A stretch of 64,000 nt of DNA, from NCBI RefSeq assembly GCF_000439085.1, contig NZ_AUUA01000001.1, positions 372,001 to 436,000 of the forward strand. Reading direction: 5' to 3'. Position 1 is the first letter of the stretch. Every line of letters begins with the position of its first letter. The position numbers were made by a program, and so were the translations under genes. The notes beneath the pieces were generated by a model, which was not told the origin of the DNA, ran no database searches, and saw only the letters and a list, made by a program, of their open reading frames with translations. This document shows positions 18,550 to 26,876 of this stretch, in pieces. The DNA comes from Leminorella grimontii ATCC 33999 = DSM 5078 (lineage in GTDB: Bacteria > Pseudomonadota > Gammaproteobacteria > Enterobacterales > Enterobacteriaceae).

Positions 18550-18665
18550 GGCATTCTCCTTTTACCGGTTTTGGCGAGTTCCTGCGCTTGCTCTACGATC
18601 CTTGGCGGAAAAGGGGAGGCTGTAGGTATTGACGACAGAGGCTTAAATAGAAAAACGGGGGTCAT
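18546..18665 (-). CDS. Small ORF of 39 residues translationally coupled to the ferredoxin gene
   Basis: It starts with ATG at 18665 after GAGG at an 8-base spacing and stops with a TGA that overlaps the ferredoxin ATG (ATGA). The peptide is proline-rich in its first half (PTASPFPPR) and basic at its end (KTGKRRMP), with no hydrophobic helix and no cysteine. I recognise no family. The clear ribosome site and the coupled stop argue for real translation. It may be a small subunit, or merely a leader that delivers ribosomes to the ferredoxin gene. Confidence 0.5.
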   Translation of the reverse strand: MTPVFLFKPLSSIPTASPFPPRIVEQAQELAKTGKRRMP

Positions 18666-19160
18666 TGTTTTTTCCTCTTAACACGATTCCAGTCTTTTTT
18701 AATTTTTATAAAATAGTGAAAAATAAAAATGACTACTCCATAAAGGAATAGAAAAATGCGTTATAGGGATAATTGTTATCCGCATTTCATATATTGGCTT
18801 TACTTGTTTTGGCACCTGTTTTTGGTATTAAAAGCCAGTTAGTACTTTAGAGTTATTTATAGCGACTTTGATTGATCTATCTCAATTTAACATTTGGTAT
18901 GAAAAATAAACTTCATTCATCCAGGATGGGCGGATTTATTATTTGATGTGGAGCAATAAAGCGAAATAATGCGGTTTAAGCATTTTGCCTTTGCCGATAC
19001 TATCTCAAAGACAATTTAATATATTAGATAAAGTGGTTAGTGTTATCGATTTTACTAAGATTTGGCCAGAATTGAACCTCGACTGGACCAAAATAATAAT
19101 GAGATAAAAGATTCTATATCGATTTTTTTAATAAATACTTTTCTGTGAAGGAAGCGATAG
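18666..19160. promoter_or_regulatory. Divergent promoter region with FNR-like site
   Basis: AT-rich interval between the ferredoxin operon (minus) and ccmF (plus). TTGAT-N4-CTCAA at 18872-18885 matches the FNR consensus at 9 of 10 positions. It lies 207 bases from the small-ORF start and 276 bases from the short ORF before ccmF, so it could serve either. No gene is visible here. Confidence 0.5.
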
Positions 19161-19226
19161 ATGAAGCACTCTGCGTATATCTGTGTCAGCAAAAAGCGTG
19201 TTAACTCCGGGAGAGCGCCGTCATGA
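19161..19226 (+). CDS. Short leader ORF (21 codons) overlapping the ccmF start
   Basis: ATG at 19161 follows GAAGGAAG at a suitable distance, and its TGA at 19224-19226 overlaps the ccmF ATG at 19223. The peptide (MKHSAYICVSKK...) has no recognisable domain. ccmF also has its own ribosome site (GGGAGA). This could be a leader controlling ccmF translation or a chance ORF. Confidence 0.3.
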   Translation: MKHSAYICVSKKRVNSGRAPS

Positions 19227-21184
19227 TACCGGAAACGGGCCACTTTTTCCTGGCGCTCTCTTTAGCCTTGGCGGCATTGCTTAGCGTTTACCCTCTCATC
19301 GGTGCCTATCGCCAACATCAACAGATAATGAATACGGCACGGCCTTTGAGCTATGCGCTGTTCGCATCAACGATGATTTCCTTCTTGTGCCTGGTTTATT
19401 CACTGATTAACAATGATTTTTCGGTGGTATACGTCGCTAACAACTCCAACAGTGAACTCCCGGTATATTACCGCATTGCCGCCGCCTGGGGGGCGCATGA
19501 AGGATCGCTGCTGCTTTGGGTCGTTCTGCTGTCGTCCTGGACGCTGGCCGTTGCGCTGTTCAGCCGCCGCATGCCGCTTGAGGCGGTTGCCAGGGTGCTT
19601 TCGGTGATGGGAATGATCAACGTTGGCTTTTTGCTGTTCGTGACGCTGACCTCTAACCCGTTTGAGCGTTTGCTGCCGTTTTTCCCTATCGACGGGCACG
19701 ATCTGAATCCGCTGCTACAGGACGTCGGGTTGATTTTCCACCCGCCGCTGCTCTATATGGGATACGTCGGCTTTTCCGTCGCGTTTGCCTTCGCCATCGC
19801 TTCGCTGATGAGCGGGCGGCTCGACACCGCCTGGGCCAGATGGTCAAGGCCTTGGACGCTGGCCGCCTGGATATTCCTGACGTTGGGCATCGTGCTGGGG
19901 TCGTTTTGGGCCTATTACGAGCTTGGCTGGGGTGGATGGTGGTTCTGGGATCCGGTGGAAAACGCCTCGCTGATGCCGTGGATTTCAGGAACGGCGCTGC
20001 TGCACTCGTTGGCCGTCACCGAAAAGCGCGGAACCTTCAAGGCTTGGACGGTGCTGTTGGCGATTGTGTCGTTTTCGCTCTGCCTGCTGGGAACGTTTTT
20101 GGTGCGTTCGGGCATTCTGGTGTCGGTTCACGCCTTTGCCTCCGATCCGACGCGCGGCATGTTCATTCTGGGCTTTCTGGTGCTGGTTATCGGCGGCTCT
20201 CTGCTGCTGTACGCCTTTAAGGGCGGGCAGGTGAACAAGAGCCGAGTACGCTATGACCTGTTTTCCAGAGAGACGATGCTGCTGGCCAACAATATTCTGC
20301 TGACGGCCGCCATGCTGGTCGTACTGCTGGGAACGCTGCTGCCGCTGGTGCATAAGCAGCTGGGATTGGGCTCGATCTCTATCGGCGAGCCGTTTTTTAA
20401 CACCATGTTTGTCTGGATTATGGCCCCGTTTGCGCTGCTGTTGGGCGTTGGCCCGCTGGTGCGCTGGCGCAGAGACTCTCTGTCACCGCTGACCAAGCGG
20501 CTGATGATTGGGGGGCTGCTAACCGTCGGCATCTCCTGGGGCCTTTTGCTGACCGAATCCCGCTTTTCGGTGATTGCGTTTATCGGGCTCATGATGGCGA
20601 TATGGGTAGCCACGCTCAGCTGCTTTGCCTTTTACGAGCGCATTACCTATCGGCATTCGTTCTGGCAAGGCGCCCGCAGGCTGTCGGCCGGCCAGTGGGG
20701 TATGTTTCTTGCCCATATGGGACTTGCGGTAACGGTTATCGGCATTGCTTTCAGCCAAAACTACAGCATTGAAAGAGACGTGCGCATGAAGCCCGGAGAC
20801 AGCGTGGCGCTGGAAGGATATAGCTTTAAGCTCGTCGACGTTAAGCTTATCGACGGCCCCAACTATACGGCGGACGTGGGTACGCTGGTCGTCACAAAAG
20901 GCGACGGTCAGGTTGCGACGCTGACGCCTGAAAAACGCTATTACGCAACGACTAAAATGGTGATGACGGAAGCGGCCATTGACGCCGGCATTGGCCGCGA
21001 TCTTTACGGCGCGCTGGGAGAAAATCTGGGTGACGGGCAGTGGTCCGTTCGATTGTACTATAAGCCCTTTATGCGCTGGATTTGGTTTGGCGGCCTATTT
21101 ATGGCATTGGGCGGCATTCTGTGCATGCTGGACGCCCGATATCGTCCCCTTAAGGCGGCAAAAAGAGAGGTAGTCGCATCATGA
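19223..21184 (+). CDS. CcmF/NrfE-type cytochrome c haem lyase
   Basis: 653 residues with about fifteen membrane helices. The haem-handling WWD motif is present as WGGWWFWDPVENASLMPW near residues 235-252, and periplasmic histidines occur in AAAWGAHEGS, LIFHPPLLYMGY and LLPLVHK. This subunit ligates haem to apocytochrome c cysteines. It is followed by a CcmI/CcmH-like gene but not by the rest of a ccm operon, so it is a second, dedicated lyase. The neighbouring mccA has a CX15CH haem site, a motif that in other bacteria needs its own lyase; that makes this the likely partner. Confidence 0.9.
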   Translation: MIPETGHFFLALSLALAALLSVYPLIGAYRQHQQIMNTARPLSYALFASTMISFLCLVYSLINNDFSVVYVANNSNSELPVYYRIAAAWGAHEGSLLLWVVLLSSWTLAVALFSRRMPLEAVARVLSVMGMINVGFLLFVTLTSNPFERLLPFFPIDGHDLNPLLQDVGLIFHPPLLYMGYVGFSVAFAFAIASLMSGRLDTAWARWSRPWTLAAWIFLTLGIVLGSFWAYYELGWGGWWFWDPVENASLMPWISGTALLHSLAVTEKRGTFKAWTVLLAIVSFSLCLLGTFLVRSGILVSVHAFASDPTRGMFILGFLVLVIGGSLLLYAFKGGQVNKSRVRYDLFSRETMLLANNILLTAAMLVVLLGTLLPLVHKQLGLGSISIGEPFFNTMFVWIMAPFALLLGVGPLVRWRRDSLSPLTKRLMIGGLLTVGISWGLLLTESRFSVIAFIGLMMAIWVATLSCFAFYERITYRHSFWQGARRLSAGQWGMFLAHMGLAVTVIGIAFSQNYSIERDVRMKPGDSVALEGYSFKLVDVKLIDGPNYTADVGTLVVTKGDGQVATLTPEKRYYATTKMVMTEAAIDAGIGRDLYGALGENLGDGQWSVRLYYKPFMRWIWFGGLFMALGGILCMLDARYRPLKAAKREVVAS

Positions 21185-22074
21185 CGTCACTGATATTGAC
21201 CATCGTACTGGCGCTCTTGATAGGCGTTTTTGCCTTTGTCTGGCCCCTGTATCGTCGCAGTGAAAAAGCGCAATCATCGCTGGCGCGAGACGAACTGAAC
21301 AAGCGCTTCTATCAGCAACGGCTGGACGAACTTGCCCGCGAAGAGGGGCAGGGTCTGGTTGCGGACGCTGCGCCGATGGTAGAGGAGCTGCAGTTCAACC
21401 TGTTGGAGGACGTGCCGCAGAAGGAGAAAAAGGCGGGGCCTTCCTCATCCTCGGCAAACCACCGGCTTATGCTGGCGCTTCCCGGCGTGGCGCTGCTGCT
21501 TGCGGTTTCTATCGGCGTTTATTGGCTAAACGGCAGCTATCAAAAGGTGGACGAATGGCGCCAGGGGGTGAACCAGCTTCCCGCGCTGCGTCAAACGCTG
21601 ATTGAATCCGGCGTTGAGAGTATGGACAGGCAGCAGCTGGCGACGCTGGCCGTAGGGCTTCGCAGCGAGCTTGCGGAGCATCCTGAGCGGGTTGACGACT
21701 GGGTTATGTTGGGAAGACTGGGGCTGTATATGCGCGACATGACCACCGGCATAGAGGCGTTTGCCGAAGCCAGCCGCAGAGCGCCGGGAAACGTCGATAT
21801 CCAATTGGGATATGCGGAGCTTCTGGTGCGCTCCGAAGAGCGTAATGACAATATACTCGCCAGCGAGGTACTGGTCGGCGTATTGAACAAGGATGGCGAT
21901 AATATTCAGGCGCTTAGCCTGTTCGGCTATAACGCTTACGAACTGCAGGATTACGTGCAGGCTGTTCGCGCCTGGAAGCGTTTACTGCATCTGCTGCCGC
22001 CAAATGACAAACGCATCGCGGCGATAGAAGAGAGCATACGTCTGGCGCAGTCCGGTGGAAAAGCGCGCCCTTAA
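21181..22074 (+). CDS. CcmI / NrfG-like TPR protein of cytochrome c maturation
   Basis: 297 residues; the ATG overlaps the ccmF stop. Membrane helix at about residues 4-24, a cytoplasmic segment with a coiled-coil look (NKRFYQQRLDELAREE), a second helix near residues 97-114, then a periplasmic TPR domain (DDWVMLGRLGLYMRDMTTGIEAF). CcmI proteins hold the apocytochrome for the lyase. The thiol-reductase subunit with LRCXXC (CcmH/NrfF) is absent here and would have to come from the general Ccm system elsewhere. Confidence 0.85.
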   Translation: MTSLILTIVLALLIGVFAFVWPLYRRSEKAQSSLARDELNKRFYQQRLDELAREEGQGLVADAAPMVEELQFNLLEDVPQKEKKAGPSSSSANHRLMLALPGVALLLAVSIGVYWLNGSYQKVDEWRQGVNQLPALRQTLIESGVESMDRQQLATLAVGLRSELAEHPERVDDWVMLGRLGLYMRDMTTGIEAFAEASRRAPGNVDIQLGYAELLVRSEERNDNILASEVLVGVLNKDGDNIQALSLFGYNAYELQDYVQAVRAWKRLLHLLPPNDKRIAAIEESIRLAQSGGKARP

Positions 22075-22096
22075 CGCCGCATAGCGTGAGAAACAT

Positions 22097-22127
22097 AAGG
22101 CCATTCGTGAATGCGAGTGGCTTTTTT
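22097..22127 (+). terminator. Terminator after ccmI-like gene
   Basis: AAGGCCATTCG pairs with CGAGTGGCTT (one bulge, one wobble) across a short loop, followed by T6, about 25 bases beyond the stop. Confidence 0.7.
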
Positions 22128-22278
22128 CTGCCCGCGCATTATTGCTTGCCGACAAAGAATGGCGGCGTTTAAGCCGCCTAATGAAGCCGTAGCGCCTGAA
22201 AAATAGAAGCGCAGGACTGGGAGTCGGATTTCTCAAAAAAGCGCAGAAACGTACGCTAAAGGCCAAATGCGGGCAATG

Positions 22279-22302
22279 AAAAAAGGGCGCATTGCGCCCT
22301 TT
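22279..22302 (-). terminator. Terminator of the rhodanese gene
   Basis: Read on the minus strand: AAAGGGCGCA, TGCGCCC and T6, about 20 bases after the stop of the rhodanese gene. Confidence 0.85.
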
Positions 22303-22320
22303 GGATACAAGGATAGGAAA

Positions 22321-22788
22321 TTAGCTCTTTCCTGGCGTAAAGTCCGTTTTAGGCATTTCTCCTCGTTCGAGGTCTTTCCCTGACTCCATCCATCCGAAAA
22401 CGCCGTCCGGCATGGTGTATACGTGCGTATAGCCAAGCTTTTTCGTCTCTCGGGCTGCATCGGTGCTGGCGGTACAAAGCTTATTCATGCAGTAGAAAAT
22501 AAGCGTTGCGTTCTTGTCCTTGGGGAGAAGGCTTTGCCACTTTTCCTGATTGATGTGGATAGCGCCGGGAACATGCCCCTGATTCCAGATTTCATCGGGA
22601 TTAACGTCAAGAAAGTAGACGTTTTTTTGCCCGTGCATGGCTTCAGCCTGATTCAGCGTGATGTGCATCGGCGTGTATTCATCAAGAACGCGTTCGGGCG
22701 CTTCCATGCCGCCAGCGTAAGACAGTGGCGAGAGGGCGACCGCGCCAATGAGCGCCAGTGCGGGAATAAGCGTATGTCGAATTAACAT
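22321..22788 (-). CDS. Periplasmic single-domain rhodanese
   Basis: 155 residues with a Sec signal peptide (about residues 1-25, cleaved near SYA). The rhodanese fold is shown by VYFLDVNPDEIWNQGHVPGAIHI and a C-terminal GYTHVYTMPDGVFGW. The active loop is C100-MNKL-C105-T106: the catalytic cysteine is followed by a second cysteine instead of the usual arginine/glycine-rich loop. Rhodaneses carry persulfide sulfur. It is on the same strand as mccA and 272 bases downstream, so it may serve sulfite or sulfide handling or metal delivery in the periplasm. Confidence 0.82.
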   Translation of the reverse strand: MLIRHTLIPALALIGAVALSPLSYAGGMEAPERVLDEYTPMHITLNQAEAMHGQKNVYFLDVNPDEIWNQGHVPGAIHINQEKWQSLLPKDKNATLIFYCMNKLCTASTDAARETKKLGYTHVYTMPDGVFGWMESGKDLERGEMPKTDFTPGKS

Positions 22789-22816
22789 AGAACGTCCTTA
22801 CCGGTTGAATATACAC

Positions 22817-23010
22817 GTCATACTTCAAGTTGCATGTGCGTTGGCTGCACTCGTTCACCCTAGTCACGTACTTATGTTCGCTCTTAGGGATTCTCGAGCT
22901 TGCCGCGTGATTCGTCCCTACGGGACTCACCCTTTCAGGGCCAGCGCAAGCGCTGTTCAAAACGCCGTAGGCGTTTTGTCCTGCAACTCGAATTATTTAG
23001 TGTATATGAC
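22817..23010. repeat. Palindromic intergenic repeat (MITE-like) between mccA and rhodanese gene
   Basis: The ends are inverted repeats TTCAAGTTGCA (22824-22834) and TGCAACTCGAA (22982-22992), 10 of 11 paired, extended by ATAC- and GTAT-type sequence outside. Inside are several small hairpins such as GTCCC-TACG-GGGAC and AAAACGCC-GTA-GGCGTTTT. I recall elements with this CTTCAAGTTGCA...TGCAACTCGAATTATTTAG framework in Yersinia, Serratia and Pectobacterium genomes. No coding capacity. No second copy seen in the window. Confidence 0.7.
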
Positions 23011-23031
23011 GGCGCCCCTGCGGGCGCCGTT
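23009..23031. terminator. GC-rich hairpin downstream of mccA
   Basis: GGCGCCC-CTGC-GGGCGCC, 30 bases beyond the mccA stop and abutting the repeat element. There is no clear T run on the minus strand, so termination is uncertain; it could instead stabilise the mccA 3' end. Confidence 0.4.
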
Positions 23032-23060
23032 GACGTAGTTCAACGAGTGATGGCGCTGAA

Positions 23061-25076
23061 TTACATTTTACCTTTATTTTTGCGGGCTTCGCCGCTCAGA
23101 ATAGCCTGAGCCTGTTGAATATAGGCCTGGCCTTCCTCAATACGGCTCTTGGTGTAATGTGGGCCATGGACGCCCCACGAACCGTCTTTCTTGACCGCAT
23201 TGGCAATTTCTCGAGCCTGCTTGGCAAACAGCTGAACTTGAACTTTTTCGTCCAGGCTCAGGCCGCTCTTAGGCAGCTTTTTGTCGATAAGCTTCAGTCC
23301 GTTTTCGATCTCGGCGTAGCCGGTTTTAACCGGGGTCTGCCACTCTACAACCTTGCCGTAGATGGTTTCCTGATCTTTGAACTGCAGCCTTTCAGACAGC
23401 ACGGTCTGCACCGGACTGTGACAGCCGCCGCCTTCAGCAACGTCGATATCGCTGAAGCTGGTGCGTCCACAGGACCACATCAGGTCGATATAGCCTTTAC
23501 CGTCCTGCTTGGCGATGGTCCAACCTTTGACGCTAGAATCACGCGGCTTTCCTTCCGGCGGGTTCAGCGTTTTCGCCTTTTCGTCTACGTTAATCTTCCA
23601 GATATGCGATTTACGAACGTTGTCGAAGCCGGCCATATCGGGGAACTGGATCGCCGCGAAGTTCTCGCAGCTGCCCATATTAGGCATGTGACAGGCGGTA
23701 CAGTTGTTTTTGCTGTGGGTGTCCCCTTGAGCCATAAACTGCTTTTGCTGTTCGTGGCAGTCCGTACACTGCTTCTTCAGGTTGGTGCGGGTAAAGCCGG
23801 ACTTCCAGTCGTTGGAAGTGACTTCATGCGGATCGTGACAGGTAGAACAACGCATCCCTTTTTCATAGTGGGCGGTGTTGAACATCTGCGAACCTTCCGT
23901 ACCGCAAGCCGGACAGGCGGACTTGAAGTAAGAGTTGAACGGATTTTTAGGGTTCTTCTCGGCGTCTTTAGGGTCCCAGGCGAAACGCTGGTGGCAGCGT
24001 TCACAGTTAGAAGGCATCCCCGCGCCGCGCGCGCCGTAAAGGTGTGCGCCCGCACCGTGACACTCTTCACAGGCGATGCCTTTACTGATGGTATGCTTCC
24101 TAAGCTCTTCCGGCTTGCCGAGAGCGGCGAAGAATTCATTCGAATTCTTAAAGTCGAACTTGAAGGTATGGCACACTTCGCAATAGGAACTGGCGGGCTG
24201 GAACAGGAAGTTTTTCCGGTCGGACGCGCCGTAAGACGTCATGCCCCATACTTCAGAGCCTCGGATACCAAAGTCTTCCGGCTTGGTGGGGAAACCCGGT
24301 ACGTAGCTTGCGATCTTCTTCACCATTTCTGGCGTTAAGGTCTCCGCCCAGCCGCGAGAGAACTGGTTTCCGCCGGCGACCAGCGTACCGGTGCCGTCTT
24401 TTAACAGTCCGTCTTTAATGTGGTAGGTTCCGCGAACAAGGTAGCTGTCAACAAAGCCGTATTTGGTACGCGGCGTACCGACGATAGCGAAGATAGCGTC
24501 GTGCGTAATCCCCTGTGGAAGAATAGAGGCTTTACTGCCGTACATGCCTTTATGGAAGTCCTTATCCGGCACTTCGTCCATCTCGCTTGGGAAGCGAATG
24601 GTCTTGGCGTGGCGCGAGCGCTCCCACTTTTCATACTGTGCCGGGTGACATTCTCCGCACTTCTCCGGACCAACAAACTTGTTGGGTAAATCCAGAAAGG
24701 ATTCTGCGCCCAGGCGATAGGTGATGGAGGTCGGCCGCCCGTGTTTTTCCGCATAGGCTTTGCCGCCGCTAATCTCTACAAACTCTTCACCCCGGTCGCT
24801 AAGCTGGGGTTCGCCTACTATTCGGCCTGCGGCCTGATATTTGAAAACGGGATGGTTTTTAAGCAGATAATCCCAATAATCTTTTTCCTGAACTACGTAT
24901 CCTTCCAGCGTGCGGGGAGGATACGGTTCAACCGGCGGTGTTGCCGCCTGTTGCGCCGGTGCTCCTGACGTAGCGGCGGGCGCGGCGGAGGGCTGCGCTT
25001 GCGCTACGGTGGGAGGCAACATTACTCCGAACGAGAGTAACAGCGCACAGGAAAGCGATCGTCGACGTATGCTCAT
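23061..25076 (-). CDS. mccA: Octahaem cytochrome c sulfite reductase MccA/SirA
   Basis: 671 residues from the ATG at 25076, which has AGGGG 8 bases ahead. Sec signal peptide ends near AQA (residue 27), followed by an Ala/Pro-rich stretch. Seven CXXCH sites start at C140, C299, C336, C358, C410, C437 and C459, and an eighth haem site is C536-X15-C552-H553. This combination is the hallmark of MccA/SirA, which reduces sulfite to sulfide in the periplasm. In the Wolinella enzyme two cysteines bind a copper ion next to the active haem; C388/C391 (CPAC) and C470 (GSCENF) are free cysteines that could do this here. No mccB, mccC or NrfD-type mccD follows. Confidence 0.9.
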   Translation of the reverse strand: MSIRRRSLSCALLLSFGVMLPPTVAQAQPSAAPAATSGAPAQQAATPPVEPYPPRTLEGYVVQEKDYWDYLLKNHPVFKYQAAGRIVGEPQLSDRGEEFVEISGGKAYAEKHGRPTSITYRLGAESFLDLPNKFVGPEKCGECHPAQYEKWERSRHAKTIRFPSEMDEVPDKDFHKGMYGSKASILPQGITHDAIFAIVGTPRTKYGFVDSYLVRGTYHIKDGLLKDGTGTLVAGGNQFSRGWAETLTPEMVKKIASYVPGFPTKPEDFGIRGSEVWGMTSYGASDRKNFLFQPASSYCEVCHTFKFDFKNSNEFFAALGKPEELRKHTISKGIACEECHGAGAHLYGARGAGMPSNCERCHQRFAWDPKDAEKNPKNPFNSYFKSACPACGTEGSQMFNTAHYEKGMRCSTCHDPHEVTSNDWKSGFTRTNLKKQCTDCHEQQKQFMAQGDTHSKNNCTACHMPNMGSCENFAAIQFPDMAGFDNVRKSHIWKINVDEKAKTLNPPEGKPRDSSVKGWTIAKQDGKGYIDLMWSCGRTSFSDIDVAEGGGCHSPVQTVLSERLQFKDQETIYGKVVEWQTPVKTGYAEIENGLKLIDKKLPKSGLSLDEKVQVQLFAKQAREIANAVKKDGSWGVHGPHYTKSRIEEGQAYIQQAQAILSGEARKNKGKM

Positions 25077-25875
25077 TGTGGGCCCCTTGGTATAAGAATA
25101 AATGCATTGCTTCTTGGGTGCTGACACCCTTTGTCGGCTATTTTTATTAGCCAGCCCGCGCCGGGGAGGCGGCGGGGCTGAAAGTGATCCTTGCCTTAAA
25201 AATTAATCACAAAGAGGTATCACCGAAGCATAAGATAACCATAAAGACTGAGTGGTTTTTGATTTTAGTCATTAATTTTAAGGGGATAAGCCTGATGGAA
25301 AGCGTTTGTGGGGGAATGCCAAAACGCTTATTGTTTCTTTTATTTAACAATTAATTAATTTTCCATAAATCGGAAAAGGATTATTCAATTTTCATAAGAT
25401 CTATTCCGTTATTAAATTCTGTTTATATGCGTGTGAGAAGATCATTTCAGAAGTTTTTTGATATATCTATATTTAAGGTAAATGTTATTTGTTTTTCTTG
25501 TATGCATGCTTTTTTCATTTTCATTACATATTCCACTTTCCTTTGGTTTTATATTTTTGTGATCTGTGTCATTAATTATTTTTACGGTTCTTTACGATTT
25601 CGAGATTAATTAAATATGCATTTAATATATTTATAATTAGATTTCTCGATTAAGCTTACCGGTGTAGCTAATATAAAGAAGTAAATGGAAACGTTCCTGT
25701 TAATTCTTTCTTAATTAAAAAACGAAGAAGGCGATTAATCAAAAAATCGCAAGGGGAAATAGGAACGTGTTGCGCGCTGACGCTAAGTGAGAGCGGGCCT
25801 TAACGCCGACTGTTCACCCGGTTTTTTTAGCGTTAAAATGGCGCTTTCTATCGAACATTAATGAGAACGGGGCTT
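25077..25875. promoter_or_regulatory. Long AT-rich promoter region of mccA
   Basis: About 800 bases without a convincing gene. A weak FNR-like site lies at 25259-25272 (TTGAT-N4-GTCAT, 8 of 10), roughly 185 bases upstream of mccA, and a CRP-like site at 25558-25573 (TGTGA-N6-TCATT, 8 of 10). There are inverted repeats at 25731-25750 (GCGATT/AATCGC) and 25800-25836 (TTAACGC/GCGTTAA), the latter just before yajD. A 60-codon plus-strand frame at 25427 is AT-driven and not called. Confidence 0.4.
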
Positions 25876-26217
25876 ATGGCTTACATTCCTAAAAACTATG
25901 CCAGGCTGGAGAGCGGCTATCGGGAGAAGGCGTTGAAGCTTTTTCCCTGGGTGTGCGGGCGGTGCGCGCGCGAATTTACCTATTCAAACCTGCGCGAACT
26001 GACGGTTCACCACATCGATCACGACCATTCCAATAATCCGGAAGACGGTAGCAACTGGGAAATGCTTTGCCTGTACTGCCACGACCATGAACACTCGAAG
26101 TATACGGAAGCGGAACAGTATGGTACGACGGTCGTTGCCGGCGAAGATGCACAGAAAGAGGTAGGCGAGGCGACCTATAGCCCCTTTGCAAACCTGAAGG
26201 ATTTAATGAAGAAATAG
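25876..26217 (+). CDS. yajD: HNH nuclease family protein YajD
   Basis: 113 residues from the ATG at 25876. It matches E. coli YajD nearly throughout as I recall (IPKNYARLESGYREKALK, VCGRCAREF, SNLRELTVHHIDHDH.NNPEDGSNWE.LCLYCHDHEHSKY). The HH...H and paired CXXC sites are the zinc and catalytic elements of HNH proteins. Biological role unknown. Function in nucleic acid cleavage is by family only. Confidence 0.93.
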   Translation: MAYIPKNYARLESGYREKALKLFPWVCGRCAREFTYSNLRELTVHHIDHDHSNNPEDGSNWEMLCLYCHDHEHSKYTEAEQYGTTVVAGEDAQKEVGEATYSPFANLKDLMKK

Positions 26218-26232
26218 CCTTTTTCCATATAG

Positions 26233-26254
26233 CGCGCCGCGCTGCCGCGGCGCG
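26233..26254. terminator. GC hairpin between convergent yajD and membrane-protein gene
   Basis: CGCGCCGCG-CTGC-CGCGGCGCG, a perfect 9-base-pair stem placed directly between two convergent stops. No T run, so it may be a simple transcription barrier or stabilising structure. Confidence 0.5.
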
Positions 26255-26746
26255 TTAGCTTTTCGCCTCGATCTTCTTTTTCAAGTATTCGTACGCCTCG
26301 GTGAACGCCGCTTCGTTTTTCATCATGCCTTTTTGAATCACGTGCTTGCCCTGCAAAGTGGTCACCGCCATAGCCTCATTAAACTGCGCGTTAACCCGCT
26401 CGATGCTGATGATATCCCGATAGGGGACCTCAATCGTTTTAGGAAACACGTGCCCCTTTGGATAGCTGACGGCACTATCGCCGAAGATCAGGCGGCAGCG
26501 TGAGGAAATAAAGCTGTTTGCCAGAGCGATAAGAGACATTATGGTGAGCAGAGCAAATATGGCCGTGGTTGCGGCCAGCAGCGTTTTGGTCTGTTCTACC
26601 GTGAGGGTCGCCGAACGGCCGACTTCCAGCCAGTTAGAGGTTTGGTCTATCTGCTGGTAGGAAAAGCCGGTAAACCAGCCAAAAAACAGGATGCCTAACA
26701 AAATCGCGCTGCGTTTAAGATGATAGGCGTATTTTACCTCGGTCAC
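26255..26746 (-). CDS. Uncharacterised membrane protein with two helices and a PH-like C-terminal part
   Basis: 163 residues from a GTG start with GAGGGG 6 bases ahead. Helices at about residues 11-30 and 54-77; the C-terminal half (VPYRDIISIERVNAQFNEAMAVTT) has the beta-rich look of bacterial PH-like domains found in YcxB-type or DUF304 proteins. I recognise no specific family. It lies between ttrA and yajD and probably has its own promoter. A relation to tetrathionate metabolism is not indicated. Confidence 0.65.
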   Translation of the reverse strand: MTEVKYAYHLKRSAILLGILFFGWFTGFSYQQIDQTSNWLEVGRSATLTVEQTKTLLAATTAIFALLTIMSLIALANSFISSRCRLIFGDSAVSYPKGHVFPKTIEVPYRDIISIERVNAQFNEAMAVTTLQGKHVIQKGMMKNEAAFTEAYEYLKKKIEAKS

Positions 26747-26830
26747 CGCTTTCCCCTCTTAAGCCGTTTGTGTGGGGATATGGTAGCAGAAGGCGAAGAG
26801 TGAGGATGTGTTTTATACGGCATAAACGCA

Positions 26831-26849
26831 AACCGCCCGGCGGGCGGCT
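26831..26849 (-). terminator. Hairpin downstream of ttrA
   Basis: CCGCCC and GGGCGG arms, with TTTGCGTTTAT following on the minus strand, 30-45 bases past the ttrA stop. Confidence 0.6.
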
Positions 26850-26876
26850 TGCCGTAATAAACGCGTCGAGGAGGGA

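Noticed and set aside
23115-24338. Long open frame antisense to mccA (407 codons)
   Set aside because: Shadow of a GC-biased coding frame; mccA has eight haem motifs and a signal peptide, while the antisense product has no recognisable domain.
23061-25076. Octahaem tetrathionate reductase (Otr) as identity of the cytochrome
   Set aside because: Otr has eight CXX(X)CH-type sites; the CX15CH motif here is specific for MccA/SirA sulfite reductases.
25427-25609. 60-codon hydrophobic frame in the mccA promoter region
   Set aside because: Composition simply mirrors AT-rich DNA (many Phe, Ile, Tyr); no ribosome site and no family resemblance.
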